DNA from: Flabesymbios commensalis
Lineage: Eukaryota; Annelida; Polychaeta; Terebellida; Flabelligeridae
DNA: 64,000 bases
Direction of reading: 5' to 3'
Assembly: GCA_964017125.1 (NCBI GenBank)
Contig: CAXHKU010000951.1
Location: forward strand, 1-64,000
Each line of letters starts with the position of its first letter. Position 1 is the stretch's first letter. The notes beneath the pieces are model-generated. The model saw nothing but the letters and a program-made list of their open reading frames with translations, had not been told where the DNA came from and searched no databases. Position numbers and translations under genes: made by a program. Positions 52,993-64,000 of this stretch are shown in pieces.

Positions 52993-53166
52993 TAGACGTC
53001 AATTCAGACGTCAATTCTCAACCGTTTTCGATGTAGTTTTGCAGGCACCATCGGCTGGTATTACGGCAACTTCCGTGTAAATTTGGCGAAGTATGATTAA
53101 TTATTGCAGAAGTTATTAATGAGCTTGGTGTGAAATTTGATTGACTATTATTAAAAGTTATTCATT
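52993..53166 (+). repeat. Representative type A monomer (174 bp)
   Basis: This copy directly follows the representative type B copy and has the same length and phase. It differs at a linked set of sites: CACCATCGGCTGG instead of CAACATTGGCTGT, TTCCGTG instead of TTCCCTG, ATTGCAGAAG instead of ACTGCAAAAG, GAGCTTGG instead of GAGATTGG, and GACTATT instead of GAGTATT. The same combination recurs widely in blocks 1 and 3, and in reverse complement in block 2, though recombinant copies with mixed markers are also common. This is best read as a second monomer subfamily. Confidence 0.85.
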
Positions 53167-54164
53167 TAGACGTCAATTCAGACGTCAATTCTCAACCGTT
53201 TCTGATGTAGTTTTGCAGACACCATCGGCTGGTATTACGGCAACTTCCGTGTAAATTTGGCGAAGTTCGATTAATTATTGCAGAAGTTATTAATGAGCTT
53301 GGTGTGAAATTTGATTGAGTATTATTAAAAGTTATTCATTTGGACGTCAATTCAGACGTCAATTCTCAACCGTTTTCCATGTAGTTTTGCAGGCAACATT
53401 GGCTGTTATTACGGCAGCTTCCCTGTAAATTTGGCGAAGTTTGATTAATTGCTGCAAAAGTTATTAATGAGATTGGTGTGAAATTTGATTGAGTTTTATT
53501 AAAAGTTATTCATTTAGACGTCAATTCAGACGTCAATTCTCAACCGTTTCCCATGTAATTCTGTAGGCACCATCGGCTGGTATTACGGCAACTTCCGTGT
53601 AAATTTGGCGAAGTTTGATTAATTATTGCAGAAGTTAATAATGAGCTTGGTGTGAAATTTGATTGAGTATTATTAAAAGTTATTCATTTAGACGTCAATT
53701 CAGACGTCAATTCTCAACCGTTTTTGATGTAGTTTTGCAGGCACCATCGGCTGGTATTACGGCAACTTCCGCGTAAATTTGGCGAAGTTCGATTAATTAT
53801 TGCAGAAGTTATTAATGAGCTTGGTGTGAAATTTGATTGAGTATTATTAAAAGTTATTCATTTAGACGTCAATTCAGACGTCAATTCTCAACCGTTTTCC
53901 ATGTAGTTTTGCAGGCAACATTGGCTGTTATTACGGCAACTTCCCTGTAAATTTGGCGAAGTTTGATTAATTACTGCAAAAGTTATTAATGAGATTGGTG
54001 TGAAATTTGATTGAGTATTATTAAAAGTTATTCATTTAGACGTCAATTCAGACGTCAATTCTCAACCGTTTTCGATGTAGTTTTGCAGGCACCATCGGCT
54101 GGTATGACGGCAACTTCCGTGTAAATTTGGCGAAGTATGATTAATTATTGCAGAAGTTATTAAA

Positions 54165-57100
54165 GAGCTTGGTGTGAAATTTGATTGACTATTATTAAAA
54201 GTTATTCATTTAGACGTCAATTCAGACGTCAATTCTCAACTGTTTTTAATGTAGTTTTGCAGGCACCATCGGCTGGTATTACGGCAACTTCCGCGTAAAT
54301 TTGGCGAAGTTTGATTAATTACTGCAAAAGTTATTAATGAGATTGGTGTGAAATATGATTGAGTATTATTAAAAGTTATTCATTTAGACGTCAATTCAGA
54401 CGTCCATTCTCAACCGTTTTCGATGTAGTTTTGCAGGCACCATCGGCTGGTATTACGGCAACTTCCGTGTAAATTTGGCGAAGTATGATTAATTATTGCA
54501 GAAGTTATTAATGAGCTTGGTGTGAAATTTGATTGACTATTATTAAAAGTTATTCATTTAGACGTCAATTCAGACGTCAATTCTCAACCGTTTTTGATGT
54601 AGTTTTGCAGACACCATCGGCTGGTATTACGGCAACTTCCGTGTAAATTTGGCGAAGTTCGATTAATTATTGCAGAAGTTATTAATGAGCTTGGTGTGAA
54701 ATTTGATTGAGTATTATTAAAAGTTATTCATTTGGACGTCAATTCAGAGGTCAATTCTCAACCGTTTTCCATGTAGTTTTGCAGGCAACATTGGCTGTTA
54801 TTACGGCAGCTTCCCTGTAAATTTGGCGAAGTTTGATTAATTACTGCAAAAGTTATTAATGAGATTGGTGTGAAATTTGATTGAGTTTTATTAAAAGTTA
54901 TTCATTTAGACGTCAATTCAGACGTCAATTCTCAACCGTTTCCCATGTAATTCTGTAGGCACCATCGGCTGGTATTACGGCAACTTCCGTGTAAATTTGG
55001 CGAAGTTTGATTAATTATTGCAGAAGTTATTAATGAGCTTGGTGTGAAATTTGATTGAGTATTATTAAAAGTTATTCATTTAGACGTCAATTCAGACGTC
55101 AATTCTCAACCGTTTTCCATGTAGTTTTGCAGGCAACATTGGCTGTTATTACGGCAACTTCCCTGTAAATTTCGCGAAGTTTGATTAATTACTGCAAAAG
55201 TTATTAATGAGATTGGTGTGAAATTTGATTGAGTATTATTAAAAGTTATTCATTTAGACGTCAATTCAGACGTCAATTCTCAACCGTTTTCGATGTAGTT
55301 TTGCAGGCACCATCGGCTGGTATTACGGCAACTTCCGTGTAAATTTGGCGAAGTATGATTAATTATTGCAGAAGTTATTAATGAGCTTGGTGTGAAATTT
55401 GATTGACTATTATTAAAAGTTATTCATTTAGACGTCAATTCAGACGTCAATTCTCAACCGTTTATGATGTAGTTTTGCAGACACCATCGGCTGGTATTAC
55501 GGCAACTTCCGTGTAAATTTGGCGAAGTTCGATTAATTATTGCAGAAGTTATTAATGAGCTTGGTGTGAAATTTGATTGAGTATTATTAAAAGTTATTCA
55601 TTTGGACGTCAATTCAGACGTCAATTCTCAACCGTTTTCCATGTAGTTTTGCAGGCAACATTGGCTGTTATTACGGCAGCTTCCCTGTAAATTTGGCGAA
55701 GTTTGATTAATTACTGCAAAAGTTATTAATGAGTTTGGTGTGAAATTTGATTGAGTTTTATTAAAAGTTATTCATTTAGACGTCAATTCAGACGTCAATT
55801 CTCAACCGTTTCCCATGTAATTCTGTAGGCACCATCGGCTGGTATTACGGCAACTTCCGTGTAAATTTGGCGAAGTTTGATTAATTATTGCAGAAGTTAA
55901 TAATGAGCTTGGTGTGAAATTTGATTGAGTATTATTAAAAGTTATTCATTTAGACGTCAATTCTCAACCGTTTTTGATGTAGTTTTGCAGGCACCATCGG
56001 CTGGTATTACGGCAACTTCCGCGTAAATTTGGCGAAGTTCGATTAATTATTGCAGAAGTTATTAATGAGCTTGGTGTGAAATTTGATTGAGTATTATTAA
56101 AAGTTATTCATTTAGACGTCAATTCAGACGTCAATTCTCAACCGTTTTCCATGTAGTTTTGCAGGCAACATTGGCTGTTATTACGTCAACTTCCCTGTAA
56201 ATTTGGCGAAGTTTGATTAATTACTGCAAAAGTTATTAATGAGATTGGTGTGAAATTTGATTGAGTATTATTAAAAGTTATTCATTTAGACGTCAATTCA
56301 GACGTCAATTCTCAACCGTTTTCGATGTAGTTTTGCAGGCACCATCGGCTGGTATTACGGCAAATTCCGCGTAAATTTGGCGAAGTTTGATTAATTATTG
56401 CAGAAGTTATTAATGAGCTTGGTTTGAAATTTGATTGAGTATTATTAAAAGTTATTCATTTAGACGTCAATTCAGACGTCAATTCTCAACCGTTTTCCAT
56501 GTAGTTTTGCAGGCAACATTGGCTGTTATTACGGCAACTTCCCTGTAAATTTGGCGAAGTTTGATTAATTACTGCAAAAGTTATTAATGAGATTGGTGTG
56601 AAATTTGATTGAGTATTATTAAAAGTTATTCATTTAGACGTCAATTCAGACGTCAATTCTCAACCGTTTTCGATGTAGTTTTGCAGGCACCATCGGCTGG
56701 TATTACGGCAACTTCCGTGTAAATTTGGCGAAGTATGATTAATTATTGCAGAAGTTATTAATGAGCTTGGTGTGAAATTTGATTGACTATTATTAAAAGT
56801 TATTCATTTAGACGTCAATTCAGACGTCAATTCTCAGCTGTTTTTAATGTAGTTTTGCAGGCACCATCGGCTGGTATTACGGCAACTTCCGCGTAAATTT
56901 GGCGAAGTTTGATTAATTACTGCAAAAGTTATTAATGAGATTGGTGTGAAATTTGATTGAGTATTATTAAAAGTTATTCATTTAGACGTCAATTCAGACG
57001 TCCATTCTCAACCGTTTTCGATGTAGTTTTGCAGGCACCATCGGCTGGTATTACGGCAACTTCCGTGTAAATTTGGCGAAGTATGATTAATTATTGCAGA

Positions 57101-57884
57101 AGTTATTAATAAGCTTGGTGTGAAATTTGATTGACTATTATTAAAAGTTATTCATTTAGACGTCAATTCAGACGTCAATTCTCAACCGTTTTTGATGTAG
57201 TTTTGCAGACACCATCGGCTGGTATTACGGCAACTTCCGTGTAAATTTGGCGAAGTTCGATTAATTATTGCAGAAGTTATTAATGAGCTTGGTGTGAAAT
57301 TTGATTGAGTATTATTAAAAGTTATTCATTTGGACGTCAATTCAGACGTCAATTCTCAACCGTTTTCCATGTAGTTTTGCAGGCAACATTGGCTGTTATT
57401 ACGGCAGCTTCCCTGTAAATTTGGCGAAGTTTGATTAATTACTGCAAAAGTTATTAATGAGATTGGTGTGAAATTTGATTGAGTTTTATTAAAAGTTATT
57501 CATTTAGACGTCAATTCAGACGTCAATTCTCAACCGTTTCCCATGTAATTCTGTAGGCACCATCGGCTGGTATTACGGCAACTTCCGTGTAAATTTGGCG
57601 AAGTTTGATTAATTATTGCAGAAGTTATTAATGAGCTTGGTGTGAAATTTGATTGAGTATTATTAAAAGTTATTCATTTAGACGTCAATTCAGACGTCAA
57701 TTCTCAACCGTTTTCCATGTAGTTTTGCAGGCAACATTGGCTGTTATTACGGCAACTTCCCTGTAAATTTGGCGAAGTTTGATTAATTACTGCAAAAGTT
57801 ATTAATGAGATTGGTGTGAAATTTGATTGAGTATTATTAAAAGTTATTCATTTAGACGTCAATTCAGACGTCAATTCTCAACCG
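54165..57884 (+). repeat. 2598-bp higher-order duplication overlapping the 3642-bp unit
   Basis: About 54165-55286 matches about 56763-57884 at an offset of 2598 bp, with TGTTTTTAATG at 54241/56839 and the rare CGTCCATTCTC in both. Immediately afterward the offset falls to 2424 bp (TTTATGATG at 55461/57885), a loss of exactly one 174-bp monomer from the later copy. Confidence 0.85.
55953..55964 (+). repeat. Second monomer with a single 12-bp unit
   Basis: This is the duplicate of the shortened doublet at 52311, with the same flanks (TTTAGACGTCAATTCTCAACC). It lies in the second copy of the 3642-bp unit. Confidence 0.9.
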
Positions 57885-58181
57885 TTTATGATGTAGTTTT
57901 GCAGACACCATCGGCTGGTATTACGGCAACTTCCGTGTAAATTTGGCGAAGTTCGATTAATTATTGCAGAAGTTATTAATGAGCTTGGTGTGAAATTTGA
58001 TTGAGTATTATTAAAAGTTATTCATTTGGACGTCAATTCAGACGTCAATTCTCAACCGTTTTCCATGTAGTTTTGCAGGCAACATTGGCTGTTATTACGG
58101 CAGCTTCCCTGTAAATTTGGCGAAGTTTGATTAATTACTGCAAAAGTTATTAATGAGATTGGTGTGAAATTTGATTGAGTT

Positions 58182-61100
58182 TTATTAAAAGTTATTCATT
58201 TAGACGTCAATTCAGACGTCAATTCTCACCGTTTTCCATGTAGTTTTGCAGGCAACATTGGCTGTTATTACGGCAACTTCCCTGTAAATTTGGCGAAGTT
58301 TGATTAATTACTGCAAAAGTTATTAATGAGATTGGTGTGAAATTTGATTGAGTTTTATTAAAAGTTATTCATTTAGACGTCAATTCAGACGTCAATTCTC
58401 AACCGTTTTCGATGTAGTTTTGCAGGCAACATTGGCTGTTATTACGGCAACTTCCCTGTAAATTTGGCGAGGTTTGATTAATTACTGCAAAAGTTATTAA
58501 TGAGATTGGTGTGAAATTTGATTGAGTATTATTAAAAGTTATTCATTTAGACGTCAATTCAGACGTCAATTCTCAACCGTTTTCGATGTAGTTTTGCAGG
58601 CACCATCGGCTGGTATTACGGCAACTTCCGCGTAAATTTGGCGAAGTTTGATTAATTATTGCAGAAGTTATTAATGAGCTTGGTGTGAAATTTGATTGAG
58701 TATTATTAAAAGTTATTCATTTAGACGTCAATTCAGACGTCAATTCTCAACCGTTTTCCATGTAGTTTTGCAGGCAACATTGGCTGTTATTACGGCAACT
58801 TCCCTGTAAATTTGGCGAAGTTTGATTAATTACTGCAAAAGTTATTAATGAGATTGGTGTGAAATTTGATTGAGTATAATTAAAAGTTATTCATTTAGAC
58901 GTCAATTTAGACGTCAATTCTCAACCGTTTTCGATGTAGTTTTGCAGGCACCATCGGCTGGTATTACGGCAACTTCCGTGTAAATTTGGCGAAGTATGAT
59001 TAATTATTGCAGAAATTATTAATGAGCTTGGTGTGAAATTTGATTGACTATTATTAAAAGTTATTCATTTAGACGTCAATTTAGACGTCAATTCTCAACC
59101 GTTTTTGATGTAGTTTTGCAGACACCATCGGCTGGTATTACGGCAACTTCCGAGTAAATTTGGCGAAGTTCGATTAATTATTGCAGAAGTTATTAATGAG
59201 CTTGGTGTGAAATTTGATTGAGTATTATTAAAAGTTATTCATTTGGACGTCAATTCAGACGTCAATTCTCAACCGTTTTCCATGCAGTTTTGCAGGCAAC
59301 ATTGGCTGTTATTACGGCAGCTTCCCTGTAAATTTGGCGAAGTTTGATTAATTACTGCAAAAGTTATTAATGAGATTGGTGTGAAATTTGATTGAGTTTT
59401 ATTAAAAGTTATTCATTTAGACGTCAATTCAGACGTCAATTCTCAACCGTTTTCCATATAATTCTGTAGGCACCATCGGCTGGTATTACGGCAACTTCCG
59501 TGTAAATTTGGCGAAGTTTGATTAATTATTGCAGAAGTTATTAATGAGCTTGGTGTGAAATTTGATTGAGTATTATTAAAAGTTATTCATTTAGACGTCA
59601 ATTCAGACGTCAATTCTCAACCGTTTTTGATGTAGTTTTGCAGGCACCATCGGCTGGTATTACAGCAACTTCCGCGTAAATTTGGCGAAGTTCGATTAAT
59701 TATTGCAGAAGTTATTAATGAGCTTGGTGTGAAATTTGATTGAGTATTATTAAAAGTTATTCATTTAGACGTCAATTCAGACGTCAATTCTCAACCGTTT
59801 TCCATGTAGTTTTGCAGGCAACATTGGCTGTTATTACGGCAACTTCCCTGTAAATTTGGCGAAGTTTGATTAATTACTGCAAAAGTTATTAATGAGATTG
59901 GTGTGAAATTTGATTGAGTATAATTAAAAGTTATTCATTTAGACGTCAATTCAGACGTCAATTCTCAACCGTTTTTGATGTAGTTTTGCAGGCACCATCG
60001 GCTGGTATTACAGCAACTTCCGCGTAAATTTGGCGAAGTTCGATTAATTATTGCAGAAGTTATTAATAAGCTTGGTGTGAAATTTGATTGAGTATTATTA
60101 AAAGTTATTCATTTAGACGTCAATTCAGACGTCAATTCTCAACCGTTTTCCATGTAATTCTGTAGGCACCATCGGCCGGTATTACGGCAACTTCCGTGTA
60201 AATTTGGCGAAGTTTGATTAATTATTGCAGAAGTAATTAATGAGCTTGTTGTGAAATTTGATTGAGTATTATTAAAAGTTATTCATTTAGACGTCAATTC
60301 AGACGTCAATTCTCAACCGTTTTTGATGTAGTTTTGCAGGCACCATCGGCTGGTATTACGGCAACTTCCGCGTAAATTTGGCGGAGTTCGATTAATTATT
60401 GCAGAAGTTATTAATGAGCTTGGTGTGAAATTTGATTGAGTATTATTAAAAGTTATTCATTTAGACGTCAATTCAGACGTCAATTCTCACCGTTTTCCAT
60501 GTAGTTTTGCAGGCAACATTGGCTGTTATTACGGCAACTTCCCTGTAAATTTGGCGAAGTTTGATTAATTACTGCAAAAGTTATTAATGAGATTGGTGTG
60601 AAATTTGATTGAGTTTTATTAAAAGTTATTCATTTAGACGTCAATTCAGACGTCAATTCTCAACCGTTTTCGATGTAGTTTTGCAGGCAACATTGGCTGT
60701 TATTACGGCAACTTCCCTGTAAATTTGGCGAAGTTTGATTAATTACTGCAAAAGTTATTAATGAGATTGGTGTGAAATTTGATTGAGTATTATTAAAAGT
60801 TATTCATTTAGACGTCAATTCAGACGTCAATTCTCAACCGTTTTCGATGTAGTTTTGCAGGCACCATCGGCTGGTATTACGGCAACTTCCGCGTAAATTT
60901 GGCGAAGTTTGATTAATTATTGCAGAAGTTATTAATGAGCTTGGTGTGAAATTTGATTGAGTATTATTAAAAGTTATTCATTTAGACGTCAATTCAGACG
61001 TCAATTCTCAACCGTTTTCCATGTAGTTTTGCAGGCAACATTGGCTGTTATTACGGCAACTTCCCTGTAAATTTGGCGAAGTTTGATTAATTACTGCAAA

Positions 61101-61564
61101 AGTTATTAATGAGATTGGTGTGAAATTTGATTGAGTATAATTAAAAGTTATTCATTTAGACGTCAATTCAGACGTCAATTCTCAACCGTTTTCGATGTAG
61201 TTTTGCAGGCACCATCGGCTGGTATTACGGCAACTTCCGTGTAAATTTGGCGAAGTATGATTAATTATTGCAGAAATTATTAATGAGCTTGGTGTGAAAT
61301 TTGATTGACTATTATTAAAAGTTATTCATTTAGACGTCAATTTAGACGTCAATTCTCAACCGTTTTTGATGTAGTTTTGCAGACACCATCGGCTGGTATT
61401 ACGGCAACTTTCGAGTAAATTTGGCGAAGTTCGATTAATTATTGCAGAAGTTATTAATGAGCTTGGTGTGAAATTTGATTGAGTATTATTAAAAGTTATT
61501 CATTTGGACGTCAATTCAGACGTCAATTCTCAACCGTTTTCCATGCAGTTTTGCAGGCAACATT
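58182..61564 (+). repeat. 2261-bp (13-monomer) tandem duplication
   Basis: 58182-60442 is followed by 60443-61564, at an offset of 2261 bp. Shared rare variants are AATTCTCACCG (one C-A lost), GAGTATAATTAAAAG, CAATTTAGACGTC, CGAGTAAATT (59151/61412) and CCATGCAGTTTTG. The copies part at 59304/61565. Confidence 0.9.
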
Positions 61565-64000
61565 TGCTGTTATTACGGCAACTTCCCTGTAAATTTGGCG
61601 AAGTTTGATTAATTACTGCAAAAGTTATTAATGAGATTGGTGTGAAATTTGATTGAGTATTATTAAAAGTTATTCATTTAGACGTCAATTCAGACGTCAA
61701 TTCTCAACCGTTTTCCATGTAATTTTGCAGGCATCATCGGCTGGTATTACGGCAACTTCCCTGTAAATTTGGCGAAGTTTGAATAATTATTGCAAAAGTT
61801 ATTAATGAGATTGGTGTGAAATTTGATTGAGTATTATTAAAAGTTATTCATTTAGACGTCAATTCAGACTTCAATTCTTAACTGTTTTCCATGTAGTTTT
61901 GCAGGCACCATCGGCTGGTATTACGGCGACTTCCCTGTAAATTTGGCGAAGTTTGAATAATTACTGCAAAAATTATTAATGAGCTTGGTGTGAAATTTGA
62001 TTAACTATTATTAAAAGTTATTCATTTAGACGTCAATTCAGACGTCAATTCTAAACCGTTTTCCATGTAGTTTTGCAGGCAACATTGGCTGTTATTACGG
62101 CAACTTCCCTGTAAATTTGGCGAAGTTTGAATAATTATTGCAGAAGTTATTAATGAGCTTGGTGTGAAATTTGATTGACTATTATTAAAAGTTATTCATT
62201 TAGACGTCAATTCAGACGTCGATTCTCAATCGTTTTCCATGTAGTTTTGCAGGCAACATTGGCTGTTATTATGGCAACTTCCCTGTAAATTTAGCAAAGT
62301 TTGATTGATTACTGCAAAAGTTATTAATGAGATCGGTGTGAAATTTGATTGAGTATTATTAAAAGTTATTCATTTAGACATCAATTCAGACGTCAATTCT
62401 CAACCGTTTTCGACGTAGTTTAGCAGGCACCATCGGCTGGTATTACGGCAACTTCCGTGTGAATTTGGCGAAGTTTGATTAATTATTGCAGAAGTTATTA
62501 ATGAGCTTGGTGTGAAATTTGATTGACTATTATTAAAAGTTATTCATTTAGACGTCAATTCAGACGTCGATTCTCAATCGTTTTCCATGTAGTTTTGCAG
62601 GTAACATTTGCTGTTATTACGGCAACTTCCCTGTAAATTTGGCGAAGTTTGATTTATTACTGCAAAAGTTATTAATGAGATTGGTGTGAAATTTGATTGA
62701 GTATTATTAAAAGTTATTCATTTAGACGTCAATTCAGACGTCAATTCTCAACCGTTTTCCATGTAATTTTGCAGGCATCATCGGCTGGTATTACGGCAAC
62801 TTCCCTGTAAATTTGGCGAAGTTTGATTATTTACTGCAAAATTTATAAATGAGCTTGGTGTGAAATTTGATTGACTATTATTAAAAGTTATTCATTTAGA
62901 CGTCAATTCAGACGTCAATTCTCAACCGTTCTCCATGTAGTTTTGCAGGCAACATTGGCTGTTAATACGGCAACTTCCCTGTAAATTTGGCGAAGTTTGA
63001 TTAATTACTGCAAAAATTATTAATGAGCTTGGTGTGAAATTTTGATTGACTATTATTAAAAGTTATTCATTTAGACGTCAATTCAGACTTCAATTCTAAA
63101 CCGTTTTCCATTTAGTTTTGCAGGCAACATTGGCTGTTATTACGACAACTTCCCTGTAAATTTGGCGAAGTTTGATTAATTACTGCAAAAGTTATTAATG
63201 AGATTGGTGTGAAATTTGATTGAGTATTATTAAAAGTTATTCATTTAGACGTCAATTCAGACGTCAATTCTCAACCGTTTTCCATGTAATTTTGCAGGCA
63301 ACATCAGCTTTTATTACGGCAACATCCCTGTAAATTTGGCGAAGTTTGATCAATTACTGCATAAGTTATTAATGAGATTGGTGTGAAATTTGATTGACTA
63401 TTATTAAAAGTTATTCATTTAGACGTCAATTCAGACTTCAATTCTTAAGTGTTTTCCATGTAGTTTTGCAGGCACCATCGGCTGGTATTACGGCAACTTC
63501 CCTGTAAATTTGGCGAAGTTTGATTAATTACTGCAAAAATTATTAATGAGCTTGGTGTGAAATTTGATTAACTAGTATTAAAAGTTATTCATTTAGACGT
63601 CAATTCAGACGTCAATTCTAAACCGTTTTCCATGTAGTTTTGCAGGCAACATTGGCTGTTATTACGGCAACTTCCCTCTAAATTTGGCGAAGTTTGATTA
63701 ATTACTGCAAAATTTATTAATGAGATTGGTGTGAAATTTGATTGAGTATTATTAAAAGTTATTCATTTAGACGTCAATTCAGACGTCAATTCTCAACCGT
63801 TTTCCATGTAATTTTGCAGGCATCATCGGCTGGTATTACGGCAACTTCCCTGTAAATTTGGCGAAGTTTGATTATTTACTGCAAAAATTATAAATGAGCT
63901 TGGTGTGAAATTTGATTGACTATTATTAAAAGTTATTCATTTAGACGTCAATTCAGACGTCAATTCTCAACCGTTTTCCATGTAGTTTTGCAGGCAACAT
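61565..64000 (+). repeat. Diverged sub-array with a ~1044-bp (6-monomer) period
   Basis: The long, near-identical units of the rest of block 3 stop here. The monomers have more private substitutions (CGACGTAGTTTAGC, GACTTCAATTC, AATTTAGCAAAG). GCATCATCGG recurs at 61731, 62775 and 63820, a step of 1044-1045 bp or six monomers, and the rare GATTATTTACTGC with ATAAATGAGC follows the last two. This is a separate higher-order family that continues past the window. Confidence 0.75.

Larger units (their letters stand above)
52014..56836 (+). repeat. 3642-bp higher-order duplication (21 monomers)
   Basis: 52014-53194 matches 55656-56836 at an offset of 3642 bp (21 x 174 minus 12). Both carry the collapsed 12-bp doublet, TTACGTCAACTTCC (52541/56183) and GGCAAATTCCGCG. 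They part at CTCAACCG versus CTCAGCTG. Only a couple of single-base differences are visible. The left end is hidden by the gap, so the unit may be longer. Confidence 0.88.
52014..64000 (+). repeat. Satellite array block 3 (174-bp monomers, forward)
   Basis: Forward-oriented satellite of about 69 monomers. I saw none of the 199-bp monomers that mark the other blocks. Type A and type B monomers are interleaved. The private variant TTTGGACG (instead of TTTAGACG) recurs with its GGACG at 53342, 54734, 55604, 57332, 58028, 59245 and 61506. The steps are 1392, 870, 1728, 696, 1217 and 2261 bp, which are 8, 5, 10, 4, 7 and 13 monomers apart from small indels (-12, -1, -1). The stretch after about 61565 is more heterogeneous and belongs to a different local repeat population. 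The array runs off the window edge. Confidence 0.97.

Noticed and set aside
53037-53120. Inverted TTTTGCAG ... CTGCAAAA pairs that could form a hairpin
   Set aside because: The arms are only 8 bp with a loop of some 70 bp, too weak to support a structural element; type A copies often lack the second arm.
1-64000. Transposons, LTR elements, rRNA or tRNA genes, telomere repeats hidden in the array
   Set aside because: I looked for interruptions of the monomer phase, terminal repeats, poly-A tails and recognisable RNA-gene boxes and found none; all length changes are explained by 12-bp, 25-bp, whole-monomer or few-base indels.

Overview
This window is satellite DNA from end to end. Apart from two runs of 200 N, all 63.6 kb consists of head-to-tail copies of one AT-rich repeat with a basic monomer of 174 bp (about 33% G+C in a representative copy) and a longer 199-bp variant. 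I estimate about 360 monomers. I found no protein gene, RNA gene, transposon, CRISPR array, telomere repeat or unique flanking sequence. Both window edges lie inside the array, so the true array is longer than the window. Size and organisation point to a eukaryotic centromeric, pericentromeric or other heterochromatic satellite block. I do not recognise the family and cannot name the organism. The monomer is not depleted in CpG (5 seen, about 4.7 expected from its base composition), which argues mildly against a genome with heavy germline CpG methylation.

Layout: block 1 (1-29483) has every monomer in what I call the forward orientation (TAGACGTCAATTCAGACGTC at its start) and mixes 174-bp and 199-bp monomers. 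A 200-N gap follows (29484-29683). Block 2 (29684-51813) carries the same satellite on the opposite strand, with a few 199-bp monomers. A second 200-N gap follows (51814-52013). Block 3 (52014-64000) is forward again; I saw only 174-bp monomers, their few-base indels, and two copies shortened by 12 bp. The strand changes only at the gaps and never inside a block, so a wrongly oriented middle contig is at least as likely as a real inversion.

The repeat is built in layers. Inside the monomer there is a 12-bp doublet carrying two GACGTC sites, a degenerate repeat of about 44 bp filling the AT-rich half and, in the long variant, a 25-bp tandem duplication. Monomers fall into at least two interleaved sequence types (A and B) plus the 199-bp type. 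Groups of them are repeated as higher-order units of 373, 721, 870, 1243, 1417, 1766, 2138, 2260, 2261, 2460, 3642 and about 4476 bp. Nearly all these periods equal a whole number of 174-bp monomers plus the observed 25-bp or 12-bp length variants, to within one or two bases. This is the signature of unequal exchange in register. Copies range from near-identical (22899-27210) to diverged, so amplification came in several rounds.

No new gene system is present. The points of interest are the apparently unnamed satellite, its nested architecture, its paired CRE-like sites and the orientation switches at the gaps.
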